A DNA stretch of 33,331 nucleotides, from the NCBI GenBank assembly GCA_030706685.1, contig JAUZOA010000065.1:1-33331 (forward strand), written 5' to 3'. Under the pieces are notes generated by a model. That model did not search any database, was not told the DNA's origin, and saw only the letters and a list, made by a program, of their open reading frames with translations. The position numbers and the translations under genes are program-made. The stretch is from Bacteroidota bacterium. GTDB taxonomy: Bacteria; Bacteroidota; Bacteroidia; Chitinophagales; Chitinophagaceae. Shown piece by piece: positions 31,804-33,331 of this stretch (the first letter of the stretch is position 1; each line of letters starts with the position of its first letter).

Positions 31804-32664
31804 TTATTTCCTGTTACTACCGGAACTAAACAATGCATTGATTGCTGAATAAGGCATTGCCTCACCGGCGAAAGTGAATGTTCCTTTTTGGTGAATCTCT
31901 TCCGCGGCGCGGAAATAAGCGCCATAAGCCGCACGGGCAAGTGATGAACCAAGACTTACTCTTTTTACACCAAGAGATAAGAGTTCATTCAATGAAATGT
32001 TTGCATTACCCAAACCAACGACAACATTCACGGGCCGTGGCGCAACAGCTTTTACAACAGCTTTGATTTCTTCCTGCGTTTCTAATCCCGGTGCAAAGAG
32101 TACATGGGCGCCTGCATCGGCATACGCTTCAAGACGCCGGATAGTATCTTTAAGATCGGGCCGCCCGTGAATAAGGTTCTCGGCTCTTGCTGTCAGGGTG
32201 AACGGGTAGGGGAGACTGTTCGCTGCTTTCACGGCGGCCTTTACACGCTCTACCGACAGATCGAATGGATAGATCGGGTCTCCCGGGTTACCTGTCGCGT
32301 CTTCAATAGAGCCGCCGGCAACGCCGGCTTTCGCGGCCAATAAAATAGTTTCGGCACAAGTATCCGGGTCATCACCATACCCGTTTTCCAAATCAGCCGA
32401 TACGGGAAGATCGGTCGCTGCAATAATATCCCGGACATTCCTCAATGTCTCTTCGCGATTGAGAGCTCCTTTACCATCGGGTTTGCCTAACGAAAAAGCC
32501 AGGCCTGCGCTTGTCGTCGCTAATGCTTCAAACCCCAGGCCAGCCAGCATCTTTGCAGAACCCGCATCCCAGGGATTGGGAACAACAAAGATGCCGGGAC
32601 GCTGATGTAATGCCCTGAAGGTTTCAGCTTTTGTTATTTGTAAATGATCAATAGATGTCTTCAT
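31804..32664 (-). CDS. Isocitrate lyase/PEP mutase superfamily protein
   Basis: The 286-aa protein has the (beta/alpha)8 barrel of the PEPM/ICL superfamily. It opens with V-P-N-P-W-D-A-G-S-A (about 28-37), then S-A-D-L-E-N-G-Y-G-D-D (Asp91) and G-G-S-I-E-D (Glu121/Asp122), which are metal/substrate residues of the family. The K-K-C-G-H motif of true isocitrate lyases is absent, so canonical isocitrate lyase is unlikely; a 2-methylisocitrate lyase-like or oxaloacetate-acetylhydrolase-like activity is possible. Cytosolic and soluble. No acyl-CoA or glyoxylate-pathway partner is seen nearby. It is separated by dispersed palindrome copy C from the L,D-transpeptidase gene. Confidence 0.88.
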   Translation of the reverse strand: MKTSIDHLQITKAETFRALHQRPGIFVVPNPWDAGSAKMLAGLGFEALATTSAGLAFSLGKPDGKGALNREETLRNVRDIIAATDLPVSADLENGYGDDPDTCAETILLAAKAGVAGGSIEDATGNPGDPIYPFDLSVERVKAAVKAANSLPYPFTLTARAENLIHGRPDLKDTIRRLEAYADAGAHVLFAPGLETQEEIKAVVKAVAPRPVNVVVGLGNANISLNELLSLGVKRVSLGSSLARAAYGAYFRAAEEIHQKGTFTFAGEAMPYSAINALFSSGSNRK

Positions 32665-32757
32665 TCTTTGCCAGATATAAACGGAAGATAAAAGAAGTAT
32701 TACAGTTAAAGGTAATGATCGGTTTGGAAATTTATTTCAGAATCAGGAAGTATATTA

Positions 32758-32847
32758 GTTTGCCGGGAAGCCGGGAAGAAAAACGACTTGTAAATTAAAA
32801 CTTACCGCCTTGCCGGCCATTTTCAAACGCAGACACTGCGTAATTTG
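32758..32847. repeat. Dispersed imperfect palindrome, copy C
   Basis: Arms GCCGGGAAGCCGGGAAG (32762-32778) and CTTACCGCCTTGCCGGC (32801-32817) pair at 14 of 17 positions. It shares a 24-nt identical stretch (running through CGGGAAGAAAAACGACTTGT and on to TAAAT) with copy B and the downstream ATTTTCAAAC...AGACACT...AATTT block. It lies 44 nt past the L,D-transpeptidase stop. Confidence 0.75.
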
Positions 32848-32890
32848 GAGAAGCGGGCAAGGTTAACCAGGAATTGATGTTTTTTTTTGC

Positions 32891-33331
32891 TTAAGGAAGC
32901 TCCTTATACTGAAGCTTATCGGAACAGTGAAGAGAGCAGTAATGAAATTCGCTGACAACTGTATCATTGGGCCCCTGGCCATCCGTTGCGGGTTGATTTT
33001 CTACCACCGCTTCTTCGAGGTTGGAGTCGAATATCCACAACAATAGTGGTTTTTTTCTTGAGTCAATCGTCTTACTTAAGGAAGAAAGAAAATTGGTTGA
33101 AACAGCCGGACATCCATCGCTAACGCAGGCAGGTGCAACACCGTCCGTATCAGGAATGCAAGCCATCGAATGTAATACAATATTCCTGCTCAGGGCATTC
33201 TGGTTGGAAGAATCGAGGCCAATCATCCGGTAAGATTCCCCGTAGGTTCCCTTGTATTTGCCCCAGATTTTATAGCGTCCCAGTGAAGTGCATTTACTTC
33301 CGGCCTGGTTGGAATATTGTTTGTCATATAA
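32891..33331 (-). CDS. YkuD_2-type murein L,D-transpeptidase catalytic domain protein (N-terminus outside window)
   Basis: The frame is open to the window end and 146 residues are visible. It reads Y-D-K-Q-Y-S-N-Q-A-G-S-K then K-G-T-Y-G-E-S-Y-R-M-I-G-L-D-S-S-N-Q-N, followed by N-I-V-L-H-S (candidate active-site His) and S-D-G-C-P-A-V-S-T (candidate nucleophile Cys). This is the YkuD_2/murein L,D-transpeptidase-like pattern. A 60 or so residue C-terminal tail with W-I-F-D-S and several Cys (H-Y-C-S-L-H-C) follows and is less typical. It probably acts on peptidoglycan in the periplasm. The true start and any signal peptide lie upstream of the window. Confidence 0.85.
   Translation of the reverse strand, partial: LYDKQYSNQAGSKCTSLGRYKIWGKYKGTYGESYRMIGLDSSNQNALSRNIVLHSMACIPDTDGVAPACVSDGCPAVSTNFLSSLSKTIDSRKKPLLLWIFDSNLEEAVVENQPATDGQGPNDTVVSEFHYCSLHCSDKLQYKELP

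Noticed and set aside
31804-32664. Classical isocitrate lyase
   Set aside because: The K-K-C-G-H motif is missing and the length is about 286 aa, not 430 or more; only superfamily membership is supported.

Overview
The window looks like chromosomal DNA from a Bacteroidota bacterium, most likely of the Chitinophagaceae type. The signs are two proteins with type IX secretion (T9SS) C-terminal domains (a type A domain on an alpha-amylase and a gliding-motility-type domain on an adhesin-like protein), a CarboxypepD_reg plus OMP_b-brl_3 outer-membrane receptor, LytS/LytTR two-component signalling, DUF2911, DUF885, DUF1003 and DUF1080 proteins, weak Shine-Dalgarno sequences, and occasional TAnnTTTG -7 boxes. 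The genus call rests on family content and style only; there is no rRNA or marker gene for phylogeny.

Layout. 1-1212 holds the 5' end of a DinB-like gene (cut by the window edge) and an AraC-type regulator, both on the minus strand. 1410-2642 is an outer-membrane beta-barrel protein that appears internally duplicated. 2989-8142 is a run of minus-strand housekeeping or stress-type genes: an SDR oxidoreductase, a serine hydrolase coupled to a DUF885 lipoprotein peptidase, and a DUF1003 membrane protein. 8258-10475 is a Tat-exported Gfo/Idh/MocA oxidoreductase followed by a DUF1080 protein, a pairing that fits extracytoplasmic 3-keto-glycoside metabolism. 10630-17819 is mixed: a T9SS cargo protein, ndk, DUF2911/TPR, an alpha/beta-hydrolase lipoprotein, CHY zinc finger, diheme cytochrome c, NIPSNAP and an RRM protein. 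18088-22272 carries a DUF6629 membrane protein, a small coiled-coil protein, and a two-gene carbohydrate unit (CE15-type esterase, then GH28 hydrolase). 22674-27423 is a divergent signalling/transport unit: an outer-membrane receptor plus a tiny secreted protein on the minus strand, facing a LytS-type kinase and LytTR regulator on the plus strand. 27533-33331 carries a T9SS alpha-amylase, a metzincin-type lipoprotein protease, a PEP mutase/ICL-superfamily enzyme and the 3' part of a YkuD_2-type murein L,D-transpeptidase.

The plant-polysaccharide theme (amylase, GH28, CE15, glycoside oxidation) fits a biomass-degrading lifestyle, but there is no SusC/SusD pair, so this is not a classical PUL. 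The most unusual structure is in the intergenic DNA: a dispersed family of three imperfect palindromes, a tandem array of cruciform units beside ndk, a 140-bp palindrome near 7.5 kb, and a probable control region between the LytTR system and its neighbouring receptor. No tRNA, rRNA, CRISPR array, transposase, phage or recognisable defence gene was found. I see no convincing wholly new system; the best candidates for follow-up are the receptor/LytTR/small-secreted-protein module and the repeat families.
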